This document shows, in pieces, positions 8,677 through 16,257 of a DNA stretch of 64,000 bases. The position numbers were made by a program, and so were the translations under genes. The stretch comes from CAILZL01 sp963791615 (GTDB lineage: Bacteria > Pseudomonadota > Gammaproteobacteria > Steroidobacterales > Steroidobacteraceae). Position 1 is the first letter of the stretch, and each line of letters begins with the position of its first letter. The stretch covers positions 496,001 to 560,000 of the forward strand of contig CAWBTE010000005.1 in NCBI GenBank assembly GCA_963791615.1. The letters run 5' to 3'. The notes under the pieces were generated by a model, which had not been told where the DNA came from, did no database searches, and saw nothing but the letters and a program-made list of their open reading frames with translations.

Positions 8677-9809
8677 GCGCGCTCCTTCTGCAACATGCCC
8701 ACCAGGCCGCGCGGCAGAAACAACGTGGCGAATACGAACAATGCACCCAGCGCGTACAACCAGAACTCCGGCAGCGCAGCGGTGAAGTAGGTCTTGGCGT
8801 AGTTGATGAGCACCGCACCCGCCACCGCGCCATACAACGTGCCGCGTCCACCCACGGCCACCCAGATCACCACTTCAATGGAATTGATGGGCGCGAACTC
8901 GCTGGGATTGATGATGCCCACCTGCGGGGCGTACAGCGCACCGGCAATACCCGCCAGCACGGCCGAGAAGGCAAAGATCCACACCTTGAAGGATTCAACG
9001 CGGTAACCGATGAAACGCGTGCGGCTTTCTGCATCGCGCACCGCCAGCACCACCCGACCGGCGCGTGAAGCCACGATGTAACGGCAGGCCAGATACGCCA
9101 GCGCCAACGCCAGCACGGTGCACAGGAACAGCATGATGCGGGTACTCGGCAGCTTGAGGTCGAAACCAAGCAAGTCCTTGAAGTCGGTAAAACCATTGTT
9201 GCCGCCGAAACCCATGTCATTGCGGAAGAACGCCAGCATCAGCGCATAGGTCAACGCCTGGGTGATGATGGACAGATACACACCGGTAACGCGCGAACGA
9301 AACGCCAGCCAGCCAAACAGGAAGGCGAGGATGCCCGGCACCAGCACCACCATCAGCATGGCAAACCAGAACATGTCGAAGCCATGCCAGAACCACGGCA
9401 GCTCGGTCCAGTTGAGAAACACCATGAAGTCGGGCAGCACCGGATCGCCATACACACCACGCGGACCAATCTGCCGCATCAGGTACATGCCCATGGCATA
9501 ACCGCCCAGCGAGAAGAACGCCGCATGCCCCAGACTGAGAATGCCGCAATAGCCCCACACCAGATCCACCGCAATGGCCAGCAAGGCATAACACAGGTAT
9601 TTGCCGAGCAGGGTGACGCCATAACTCGTCATATGCAGCGCCGAAGTTTCCGCCGTACCCAGATGCATCACCGGCACCGCCACCGCCACCAGCAGCAGCA
9701 AGACCAGCAACACCTGGCCGCCACGATCTGCCTGCAACGCCTGCCACAGACGCAAACCCGGCGTGGTATCGGACTGGCCAGACAGCGAATTCACTACCAA
9801 TGCAGTCAT
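8673..9809 (-). CDS. urtC: Urea ABC transporter permease UrtC
   Basis: UrtC is one of two LivM/LivH-like inner-membrane permeases of the urea importer. The protein starts MTALVVNSLSGQ, two bases after the urtB stop; the frame is open further upstream inside urtB but that sequence is not UrtC-like. The 378-aa product has about ten hydrophobic segments and the conserved stretches VDLVWGYCGILSLGHAAFFSLGGYAMGMYL, FGGNNGFTDF, SRTRFIGYRVESFKVWIF and EVVIWVAVGGRGTLYGAVAGA. Its end overlaps the urtD start. Confidence 0.96.
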   Translation of the reverse strand: MTALVVNSLSGQSDTTPGLRLWQALQADRGGQVLLVLLLLVAVAVPVMHLGTAETSALHMTSYGVTLLGKYLCYALLAIAVDLVWGYCGILSLGHAAFFSLGGYAMGMYLMRQIGPRGVYGDPVLPDFMVFLNWTELPWFWHGFDMFWFAMLMVVLVPGILAFLFGWLAFRSRVTGVYLSIITQALTYALMLAFFRNDMGFGGNNGFTDFKDLLGFDLKLPSTRIMLFLCTVLALALAYLACRYIVASRAGRVVLAVRDAESRTRFIGYRVESFKVWIFAFSAVLAGIAGALYAPQVGIINPSEFAPINSIEVVIWVAVGGRGTLYGAVAGAVLINYAKTYFTAALPEFWLYALGALFVFATLFLPRGLVGMLQKERA

Positions 9810-9811
9810 GC

Positions 9812-11554
9812 TCAGCCCTCCGCCGCCCGGCCTTTCTGCGGAAACAATCCGCGTGGCCGTCGTTGAATGAACAGGATCAGGAAGATCAACACGAAAATCT
9901 TGGCCAGCACCGCGCCGGCATAGGGCTCCAGCAATTTGTTGATCACACCCAGCGACATGCCGCTGATCAGCGTGCCCCACAGATTGCCGACGCCGCCGAA
10001 CACCACCACCATGAAGGAATCGACGATGTACTGCTGACCGAGATTGGGGCCGACATTGGTGAGCTGGCTCAGCGCCACACCGGCCACGCCGGCAATGCCG
10101 GAACCCAGACCAAAGGTCATCGCATCCACCCATTCAGAACGAATGCCCATGGCTCTGGCCATGGAACGGTTCTGCGCCACTGCGCGCACGTTCAGGCCCA
10201 GCGTGGTGCGCTTGAGAATCAGCAGCAGCGCGGCAAATACCAGCGCCGCGAACAACACGACATACAACCGGTTGAAGGTCAGCGAGAAGGCTTCGTTGAT
10301 CTGCCAGGAACCGGCCATCCATGCCGGCGTTTCCACCGGACGATTGTTGGCGGTGAAAATATCGCGCACCACCTGCTGCAGAATCAGGCTGACGCCAAAG
10401 GTGGCCAGCAAGGTTTCCAGCGGCCGGCCATACAGAAACCGCACCACGCCGCGTTCGATCAACACACCCACCAGTCCCGAAACAATGAACGCAGCCGGAA
10501 TGGCCACCAGCACCGACGCGCCGATGTGATTGGGCATCAACAGCTGCATGACATAGGTGGTGTAGGCGCCGAGCATCATCAGCTCGCCATGCGCCATGTT
10601 GATCACACCCATCACGCCAAAGGTGATGGCCAGACCAATCGCGGACAGCACCAGGATCGATCCCAGACTCAGACCGAAGAACATGGTTTCGCCAGCGCCA
10701 TAGACTTTGCGCCAGGTGTCCATGTGACCCAGCAGTTCACGCGCTGCGGTGCGCACTTCGGCCTCGGGCTCCGGATAGCTGCCATCCTCATTGGCCGTGA
10801 CCAGCTGGGTCAACCGGTTGTGCACATCGGAATTGAGACTGCCTTGCAGCGTGTCGATGGCCGCAAGGCGCACGCTGGCCTCGCTGTTGTCCAGATCCAC
10901 CAGCGCCAGACCGATACGCATGGCTTCCTGCACCTTGGCGCTGGGTTCCTGCTCCAGTCGGGCGCGCAACACGGCCACTGACTCATCATCCAGCGACCGC
11001 AACATTTCCGATACCGCAGCCAGTCGCGTTGCTTCCACGTCGCTGCTCAGATCGAACTGGGCAATGGCGCCACGCAACGCCTTGCGCAAGGAATTATTGG
11101 TACCGATGATCTCGAAATTTTCGGCAGGCTCGGTGCCCGCTGCCGCCTGTGTCAGGGCATCGGTCAACTGCAGGCCTTCAGGCGCTTCAGTGGCGATGAA
11201 TACTTTACTGTCACTGCTGCGGAAATAGAGGTTGCCGTCCAGCAACGCGGTGAGCGTCTGCCTGACGCCGGGGTCCTGCAACTGGATCAGCTGACGAACA
11301 ATATCGCCCTTGTCGGCGTAATCGGCCGTGGGCAGTCGGGTAATGAGGGCGGTATAACTGTTCTGATCAACGCCTTGATCTGTGGCCGGAACACGCCCGG
11401 AGCATGCTCTGATTTCAGCCTGGCCTGCAGCGTCCTGCGCTGCAACCCGACCCGGATGCAACAGCAAAACAGCGCCGCACACCAGCAGCAACAGGAGACT
11501 TGTGACCAAACGGTCTGCCTGGAACTTCACTTGGAACTTCACCTGGTGCTTCAC
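9812..11554 (-). CDS. urtB: Urea ABC transporter permease UrtB with periplasmic HEAT-like N-terminal domain
   Basis: The 580-aa protein has a signal-like segment, then about 250 residues with alternating helices of HEAT type (ARLEQEPSAKVQEAMRIGLALVDLDNSEASVRLAAIDTLQG). The LivH-like permease domain starts near MFFGLSLGSILVLSAIGLAITFGVMGVINMAHGELMMLGAY. UrtB proteins of proteobacteria commonly carry such an extension; its exact role is not established. Conserved EGR-type loop residues (RAVAQNRSMARAMG) are present. It lies between urtA and urtC, with the N-terminal domain expected in the periplasm near the UrtA binding protein. Confidence 0.95.
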   Translation of the reverse strand: MKHQVKFQVKFQADRLVTSLLLLLVCGAVLLLHPGRVAAQDAAGQAEIRACSGRVPATDQGVDQNSYTALITRLPTADYADKGDIVRQLIQLQDPGVRQTLTALLDGNLYFRSSDSKVFIATEAPEGLQLTDALTQAAAGTEPAENFEIIGTNNSLRKALRGAIAQFDLSSDVEATRLAAVSEMLRSLDDESVAVLRARLEQEPSAKVQEAMRIGLALVDLDNSEASVRLAAIDTLQGSLNSDVHNRLTQLVTANEDGSYPEPEAEVRTAARELLGHMDTWRKVYGAGETMFFGLSLGSILVLSAIGLAITFGVMGVINMAHGELMMLGAYTTYVMQLLMPNHIGASVLVAIPAAFIVSGLVGVLIERGVVRFLYGRPLETLLATFGVSLILQQVVRDIFTANNRPVETPAWMAGSWQINEAFSLTFNRLYVVLFAALVFAALLLILKRTTLGLNVRAVAQNRSMARAMGIRSEWVDAMTFGLGSGIAGVAGVALSQLTNVGPNLGQQYIVDSFMVVVFGGVGNLWGTLISGMSLGVINKLLEPYAGAVLAKIFVLIFLILFIQRRPRGLFPQKGRAAEG

Positions 11555-11667
11555 CGGATCGTCCTTACCTAAAACAAGTCATGCAATAACAAGTCACGCA
11601 GATCCGGTACCTGCCTCATCGCTGAAGCAGGTACCGGCAGGCTCTGTCTGAGCCAGGTCAAAGTGAC

Positions 11668-12981
11668 TTACTGGTAGTTCTGACCGGAACACACCTTGGT
11701 CTTGGTGTTGTAGTTACCGCACTTGAGGGTCACCCAGTCAGCCTGGATGTCCTTGCTGCCCGGCAGGAAGTCGGTCCAGGCATCGCCGGCCACCAGGCCA
11801 GGGGTCTTCCATACCGTGTCGAACTGACCATCGGCGCGGACTTCACCAATCAATACGGGCTTGGTGAGGTGATGGTTGGCCAGCATCTTGGCGGTGCCGC
11901 CGGTGAGGTTGGGCACTTCAACACCAATGATCGCCGCGCTCACCTTGTTGACATCCGTGCTCTTGGCTTTCTCAACTGCCTTCACCCACATCTGGAAACC
12001 AATGACGGTGGCTTCCATCGGGTCATTGAAGGTGCGCTTCGGGCTCTTGGTGAAAGTCTGCCACTTCTTGATCCATTCCTTGTTCACAGGCGCGCTGGCG
12101 CTCTGGAAGTAGTTCCAGGCAGCCAGATGGCCGACCAGATGGCTTGGTGTCGATACCGGCGAGTTCTTCTTCACCCACCGAGAACGCGACGACCGGAATG
12201 TCTTCGGCAGAGATCTTCTGGTTGCCCAGTTCCTTGTAGAACGGCACGTTGGCATCACCGTTGATGGTGGATACCACGGCGGTCTTCTTGCCAGCCGAAC
12301 CGAACTTCTTGATGTCCGAAACAATGCTCTGCCAGTCAGAGTGACCGAACGGCGTGTAGTTGATCATGATGTCGGCAGCCGCGACGCCCTTGGACTTCAG
12401 ATAGGCCTCGAGAATCTTGTTGGTGGTGCGTGGATACACATAGTCGGTACCCGCCAGTACCCAGCGCTTCACGGCCAGATCCTTCATCAGGTAATCAACC
12501 GCCGGAATGGCCTGCTGGTTGGGCGCTGCGCCGGTGTAGAACACGTTCTTGGACGATTCTTCACCTTCGTACTGCACCGGATAGAACAACAGGCCGTTGT
12601 TCTTCTCGAACACCGGCAGCACCGACTTGCGTGACACCGAAGTCCAGCAGCCGAAGGTCACGGCGACTTTGTCCTTGACCAGCAACTGCTCGGCTTTTTC
12701 AGCAAACAGCGGCCAGTTGGAGGCCGGATCGACCACTACGGCTTCGAGCTTCATGCCCATCACGCCGCCCTTCTTGTTCTGTTCGTCAATCATCATCAGC
12801 ACCGTGTCCTTCAGCGTGGTTTCGCTGATGGCCATGGTTCCTGACAGTGAATGCAGCACGCCCACCTTGATGGTGCCTTCGGCGGCCATGGCCATAGTGG
12901 GGCCAAGGTGGCGGACAGTGTGGCGGCAACCATGCCCGCCACCAGTGTCAATGCGGGAATCAATCTGTTACGCGTCTTCAT
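11668..12981 (-). CDS. urtA: Urea-binding protein UrtA, two frameshifts
   Basis: UrtA is the periplasmic substrate-binding protein of the urea importer. From the ATG at 12981 the sequence gives a signal peptide (MKTRNRLIPALTLVAGMVAA TLSA). Loss of one C in the GGGG run at 12899-12902 (plus strand) then shifts the frame to MAMAAEGTIKVGVLHSLSGTMAISE. The mature part continues to SVGEEELAGIDT, where one extra A near 12146-12150 shifts to SHLVGHLAAWNYFQS and on to the end CSGQNYQ. Corrected length is 437 aa, as expected. Family segments GCWTSVSRKSVLPVFE, LFYPVQYEGEE and AGTDYVYPRTTNKI are all present. It is the first gene of the operon. Confidence 0.95.
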
Positions 12982-13157
12982 TAGCGTCAACCTCGTGAAT
13001 GAAAGGGGTTATGAAAATCAGCCGGCTTGCATCAAGCTGCAACTAGCTGTGCAAAACCCGGGCCGCAACGGCAGTAGTCGAACGGATCGTTGTATGTAGG
13101 CCACCGTCCTTACCTGCACCTTGGCCTGTACCTTGGGCAAGTGCTGAATAAATCCTC

Positions 13158-13197
13158 CGTTCGTGTTGACCCTGAGCTTGTCGAAGGGTCGAAACGC
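13158..13197. repeat. GACCCTGAGCTTGTCGAAGGGTC dispersed repeat
   Basis: The core GACCCTGAGC-TTGTCGAAGGGTC is a degenerate palindrome of the widespread TTCGACAGGCTCAGG repeat class found between genes in many proteobacteria. One copy is seen in this window. Confidence 0.65.
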
Positions 13198-13472
13198 TCT
13201 TGCGCAGATACATGCGGCCTGCCGAGGCGCATCACCCAGACTGCGGGCAGCCCTGCTTCAGATCAGTGCGTCCGGCTGGCAGGACCGCACTTGAAACGGG
13301 CATTTTTGATCTGTGCATGACGCCAGGCTGGCTTGACCAGATCGATCAGGGTGTTGGCGAGGTAATAGTCAGGAGTCGATGACGCGATCTCACCCCGCAG
13401 CTGGCGTGTTGGCACAAGGAATCAGGCTTGGGACGCGAAGGCTCTAAGGAAAGTCTGATCAACTTCTGGTCA

Positions 13473-13544
13473 CGTCATTCCCACGAAGGTGGGAATCCAG
13501 TTAAATCAATTTCTTACTGGATATCCGCCTGCGCGGGTATGACG
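13473..13544. repeat. CGTCATTCCC...GGGAATCCAG / CTGGAT...ATGACG inverted repeat
   Basis: The unit reads CGTCATTCCCACGAAGGTGG GAATCCAG, a 20-bp spacer, then CTGGATATCCGCCTGCGCGG GTATGACG. The arms are inverted copies, degraded on the right. It belongs to the common ATTCCC-N-GGGAAT intergenic repeat class, comparable to the dRS3/NEMIS type. Confidence 0.75.
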
Positions 13545-13623
13545 TTAATCAGAGATGCCCTAAGTATGGGATCGAGGAGTACACAGAACTGAAGTACATG
13601 TGTGTGGGTGGGGTTGATTGACG

Positions 13624-13653
13624 GACCATTTTGCCGGCGCCGGCAAAATGGTC
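13624..13653. repeat. 30-bp perfect palindrome beside toxin remnant
   Basis: The two halves are GACCATTTTGCCGGC and its exact reverse complement, with no spacer. It starts 6 bp past the toxin stop codon. A related near-palindrome with the same TTTGCCG-CG-GGCAAA core lies on the other side of the toxin-antitoxin pair (14306-14335). It has no T tract, so it does not look like a terminator. Confidence 0.85.
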
Positions 13654-13658
13654 GATTG

Positions 13659-13955
13659 TCAGCCACCAACGCGCGAATGCCAATAGCCCGGAGCTTGATG
13701 GCAATGCATGACTGCAATCACAAGGATGTATTCCGGTTCAACGGTATAAAGCACCGCGTAGGGAAACACCCGGGTCAGCTTTCGCTGGACATCCTGGGCC
13801 AGGAACGGATAGCGCGCTGGACTCTCTCAAATGCTGTCGAACGCGGCTTCAATGGCCTCAATAAAACGCCCACCCAAACCAGGCTGTCGATCTTCGTAGT
13901 AGGCAACGGCACGCTCGTATTCCCTGAGCGCCTCGGGATGTAACTCCAGCCTCAT
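13659..13955 (-). pseudogene. RelE/ParE-type toxin with an in-frame stop
   Basis: The 98-codon frame reads MRLELHPEALREYERAVAYYEDRQPGLGGRFIEAIEAAFDSI-stop-ESPARYPFL, then DVQRKLTRVFPYAVLYTVEPEYILVIAVMHCHQAPGYW. This is the ParE/RelE toxin pattern, with the conserved RRFPYAVLYTVE-like strand. A TGA at 13827-13829 replaces what is usually a Trp or Arg codon between DSI and ESP. The frame is otherwise intact on both sides, so this is a nonsense mutation, not a frameshift. The start overlaps the antitoxin stop (ATGA). The toxin is probably inactive unless the stop is read through or is a sequence error. Confidence 0.85.
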
Positions 13956-14185
13956 CTCTTGAGACGCGCACGCACTCTTTCTTGCACCACCTCGGCGGGA
14001 ATCGTTGCCACTTTCCCGGAGCGCACCTCATCCCGGCGGCGTATTGCCTCTGCTGCCCAAAGCGCACCCACAGTCTCGTCAGTGAGCGGATCGAGACTTT
14101 CCACCAAACGGTCGGTCAGCGGCGCCCGCGCATTCTGTGGAAGCGCCAACACTTCTTCTGTGAGTTTCTTGACTGGGGTGGCCAT
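13952..14185 (-). CDS. Addiction-module antitoxin (TIGR02574-like)
   Basis: The 77-aa protein MATPVKKLTEEVLALPQNARAPL... has the family pattern LP-x-RA-x-L-x-D-x-LVESLDP, then WAAEAIRRRDEVRSGKVATIPAEVVQERVRARLKR. The C-terminal Lys/Arg-rich segment after a Pro-Ala-Glu motif is the toxin-binding part in this family of ParE/RelE partners. The gene precedes and overlaps the toxin, the usual order. Such antitoxins repress their own promoter; no clear operator was picked out directly upstream. The antitoxin is intact although the toxin carries a stop codon. Confidence 0.85.
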   Translation of the reverse strand: MATPVKKLTEEVLALPQNARAPLTDRLVESLDPLTDETVGALWAAEAIRRRDEVRSGKVATIPAEVVQERVRARLKR

Positions 14186-14305
14186 GGGTTGGAGATTACC
14201 CCGTCAGCCTACTAGGCCACAACGTACAAGCGCCGCCACTTGAGAAAATCAGATCTATGACGTGTCCAGAGCGAATCTCATGAACGTCGGGAAATGAGGC
14301 GGGAT

Positions 14306-14335
14306 GATCACTTTGCCGACGTTGGCAAACCGATC
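14306..14335. repeat. 30-bp near-palindrome upstream of the antitoxin
   Basis: GATCACTTTGCCGAC and GTTGGCAAACCGATC form an imperfect palindrome related to the one at 13624-13653. The two sit 653 bp apart on either side of the toxin-antitoxin pair. The rest of the 14186-14456 gap shows no gene. Confidence 0.75.
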
Positions 14336-14456
14336 ATGGGCCACGAATCGTCACGCCATAAATTCCTGCACTCAAATACCTGCTATCCGATAGCCCGGCA
14401 CCGATGTCGCGTGAAACCGGGCGTGGAGAATCGGCTCCGGTCAGCATATGCATTGC

Positions 14457-14855
14457 TTAGTACCGCTTGAAGCCTTTCTCCAATTCTGAGCCCCTTGCCA
14501 AAAACAGCGGTATATGATTTTTCGGCAGTTCTATTTTTAGTTTCTCCTGAAGCTCAATTTCTTGCTTCGAATATGCGGCCGGATTTGTTGTTACCACCCA
14601 AAATCCATTCTCGATGACAGATTTGTCTTGCTTCCTTATATAAGCAAGAACTTCATCTACAGATTGCAAATATGGCTGACCAGGTTCTGGTTTCAGATAT
14701 GGTGCGTATGACACTTGCAGGCCCCAGGGTTGCCCCGATATATCAGCAACTCGCTTAGGTAATGCGTGCACAGATATACCTTTGTCCCGCTGTGGTTCCG
14801 CTGCGTGACTAACTTGAACCAACCCAAGAAGAGCAATTATCAATAGTCGGTTCAT
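14457..14855 (-). CDS. Secreted protein of unknown function, next to attC
   Basis: The 132-aa protein starts MNRLLIIALLGLVQVSHAAEP, a clear signal peptide. The mature part (VHALPKRVADISGQPWGLQVSYAPYLKPEPGQPY..., IENGFWVVTTNPAAYSKQEIELQEKL) is not recognised. The frame is open upstream to 14939, but that extension (MTPNPSIEGMPKRLRLLCTPHVKR) is translated attC sequence, a well-known artefact in cassette arrays. I see no attC after its stop, so it is either the array's last cassette with an eroded attC or a gene flanking the array. Confidence 0.7.
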   Translation of the reverse strand: MNRLLIIALLGLVQVSHAAEPQRDKGISVHALPKRVADISGQPWGLQVSYAPYLKPEPGQPYLQSVDEVLAYIRKQDKSVIENGFWVVTTNPAAYSKQEIELQEKLKIELPKNHIPLFLARGSELEKGFKRY

Positions 14856-14862
14856 GGTTTGC

Positions 14863-14934
14863 ATATAACGTTTGACATGAGGGGTGCACAAAAGGCGCAG
14901 CCTTTTGGGCATCCCCTCGATGGAAGGGTTAGGC
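14863..14934 (-). other. attC recombination site A
   Basis: On the minus strand the site begins GCCTAAC (R'' box) and ends CGTTATATGC (R' box). In between, the arms CCCTTCCATCGAGGGGATGC / GTGCACCCCTC and AAAAGG-CTGCG-CCTTTT fold into the imperfect hairpin typical of attC. It directly follows the stop codon of the 164-aa gene (2 bases away), as in integron gene cassettes. Confidence 0.8.
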
Positions 14935-14935
14935 G

Positions 14936-15430
14936 TCATTCGATACCTTTCGCGAAATTCGCCTCGGAATCGTAGATGACCATGTTTTTGGCCGTAGAGA
15001 ACGAATCCGCGAACATGATGCGTGCGTATTCGAAGCGTCCGCCATCCTTCCGGCGCAGGTAGAGAGTGCTCGCGTCCGTGATACCAGCAAGGTTGGAGGG
15101 CGCGCTCGGGTTACCCAAACTGTCGATGGCATCAGACCATTTGATTGCGATGGGTTGGTTTCCCCGATCGTATGCAGTGAGATCGGTGACCGTAACCTTC
15201 CGCTTGGACTTGTTGAAGACTGGGACTTGAAGTACCGAGTCAGCGTGCACTTGCGTCTGAAGGCTCGGATGGCTGACCCGTCCAATGACAATGCGTTCGT
15301 CAGCCTTCGCGTCAAGTTGAATTGAGCGCGCAAGCCGGAAATTCCTTACCGCAGTAACAGCCGATAGGCCAGCGGCGATAGCCGACATCAAAGCGGCTGC
15401 GAGTGCGTACTGGGACGTATTGATTTCCAT
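14936..15430 (-). CDS. Cassette-borne membrane-anchored protein of unknown function
   Basis: The 164-aa protein starts MEINTSQYALAAALMSAIAAGLSAVTAVRNFRLARSI, one N-terminal transmembrane helix. A soluble domain rich in beta-strand patterns follows (VLQVPVFNKSKRKVTVTDLTAYDRG, STLYLRRKDGGRFEYARIMF). The segment VPVFNKSKRKVTVTDL recalls immunoglobulin-like domains of small membrane proteins, but no family is claimed. The gene lies exactly between attC-B and attC-A, one gene per cassette. Confidence 0.75.
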   Translation of the reverse strand: MEINTSQYALAAALMSAIAAGLSAVTAVRNFRLARSIQLDAKADERIVIGRVSHPSLQTQVHADSVLQVPVFNKSKRKVTVTDLTAYDRGNQPIAIKWSDAIDSLGNPSAPSNLAGITDASTLYLRRKDGGRFEYARIMFADSFSTAKNMVIYDSEANFAKGIE

Positions 15431-15462
15431 GCTTCACTATAGTGTGAGTCGTGCCACATGAC

Positions 15463-15526
15463 GCCGAACGCTGTTGCTAAAGGGCGCGCCGCTTTGGGCG
15501 CGTCCACCTTGAGCAACTTGTTCGGC
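15463..15526 (-). other. attC recombination site B
   Basis: On the minus strand the site runs from GCCGAAC (R'') to GTTCGGC (R'), a perfect inverted pair. Inside, the arms AAGTTGCTCAAG and CTTTAGCAAC pair imperfectly with an extra base, and GGGCGCG / CGCGCCC form the inner stem. The 64-bp length and the box layout match compact attC sites. It follows the HEPN-like gene by about 20 bases. Confidence 0.9.
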
Positions 15527-15546
15527 TCTGGGCAAAGAAATGCATC

Positions 15547-16005
15547 TTAAACTCCATGAGTTGAAAGGCGTGTTAGGAGCAGCAACTCATCCAATGCCGA
15601 AAAGACGACGGCTAGCGGTGGCCAATATGTCTTGGCACCGTTATCAACTAATACTGTGTACCTTAACTGATGAGTCCGATGTTGCTCTGACAATCCGCTA
15701 ACTATGGATGCGGTTTCCGTGTCGATTGGTACGCCTTTATTCTGAAGCTCTTGCAGCAGCGCTTCCAAATTGTGTCGATGCTCGTGTTTTCTTAGATCGC
15801 TTTCCGAGAACCCGCGCTTGAGCAATGCGGCCTTTAGAAACAACTCTGCGGCCTGGCTCGCAAGAAACAATAGCGGTATCGCCGTCAGGCTTGTCGGGCG
15901 ACCCAAACTATCGAGCTCCAGACCCTCTCGGAGTTTCTCTGCGCTTAAACGAAAATTGACGCCGTTCGAACGGTAAGCGACAGCAAGGGGAATATTGTCT
16001 GTCAT
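15547..16005 (-). CDS. HEPN-domain-like cassette protein
   Basis: The 152-aa protein reads MTDNIPLAVAYRSNGVNFRLSAEKLREGLEL, then the helical segment PLLFLASQAAELFLKAALLKRGF, RKHEHRHNLEALLQELQNKG and a final helix FSALDELLLLTRLSTHGV. The AAELFLKAALL...H-x-HNLEAL arrangement is typical of HEPN domains, which occur in nucleotide-modifying toxin-antitoxin pairs and other RNA-acting systems. No nucleotidyltransferase partner is adjacent. The gene is bounded by a core site at 16019-16025 and attC-B, so it is a complete mobile cassette. Confidence 0.75.
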   Translation of the reverse strand: MTDNIPLAVAYRSNGVNFRLSAEKLREGLELDSLGRPTSLTAIPLLFLASQAAELFLKAALLKRGFSESDLRKHEHRHNLEALLQELQNKGVPIDTETASIVSGLSEQHRTHQLRYTVLVDNGAKTYWPPLAVVFSALDELLLLTRLSTHGV

Positions 16006-16018
16006 GGTTTGTCTTTAC

Positions 16019-16060
16019 GCCGAACGTGTTTTATTCAGTCTGATTAACAACATGCCTGCC
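16019..16060 (-). other. Candidate attI-like site or orphan core site
   Basis: On the minus strand the sequence GTTGTTAATCAGACTGAATA AAACACGTTCGGCG ends with the same GTTCGGC core as attC-B, 14 bases before the HEPN cassette start codon. Unlike an attC, no matching R'' box or foldback lies upstream. The AATAAAACACGTTCGGC stretch resembles the TAAAACAAAGTTRRRY end of attI sites. It could therefore be the array's attachment site; the 232 bp up to ygiQ contain no integrase. Confidence 0.5.
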
Positions 16061-16257
16061 AGTTAACACCGGAACCGCAGCACGCGCAACTGCTTGTCTG
16101 AGCTGGTGAATTCGCCGTTTATCTGGATATACGCACAGGTTTAACAGGCCTCGCCAGAACCGGCCATCCAGATGATGCGCAGCAATCCCTGAATCAGCGG
16201 CATTTCAGTCACTGAATCCTTGGAGATTCCCCCTGCCGCACCCATAATCCGCGCCCT

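Larger units (their letters stand above)
12982..13658. other. 677-bp region upstream of urtA without a gene
   Basis: No convincing coding sequence is visible on either strand. The urtA promoter must lie in the right-hand part of this gap or further upstream. I see no strong sigma-70 or sigma-54 match and no clear regulator dyad. It contains two dispersed repeats (13158-13197 and 13473-13544) and a 30-bp perfect palindrome (13624-13653), listed separately. Confidence 0.6.

Noticed and set aside
9800..10981. 393-aa open frame on the plus strand opposite urtB
   Set aside because: Antisense frame of a conserved urtB; Gln/His-rich composition and no domain.
13037..13055. Possible sigma-54 promoter upstream of urtA (TTGCAC...GTTGCA on the minus strand)
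   Set aside because: The -24 element lacks GG (TTGCAC instead of TGGCAC) and the spacing is one base too long, so the match is too weak to call.
13624..14335. CRISPR or repeat array around the toxin-antitoxin genes
   Set aside because: Only two diverged palindromes with genes between them; no regular repeat-spacer pattern.
14862..14939. N-terminal extension MTPNPSIEGMPKRLRLLCTPHVKR of the 132-aa secreted protein
   Set aside because: This is translated attC sequence, not protein-coding; the signal peptide begins at 14855.
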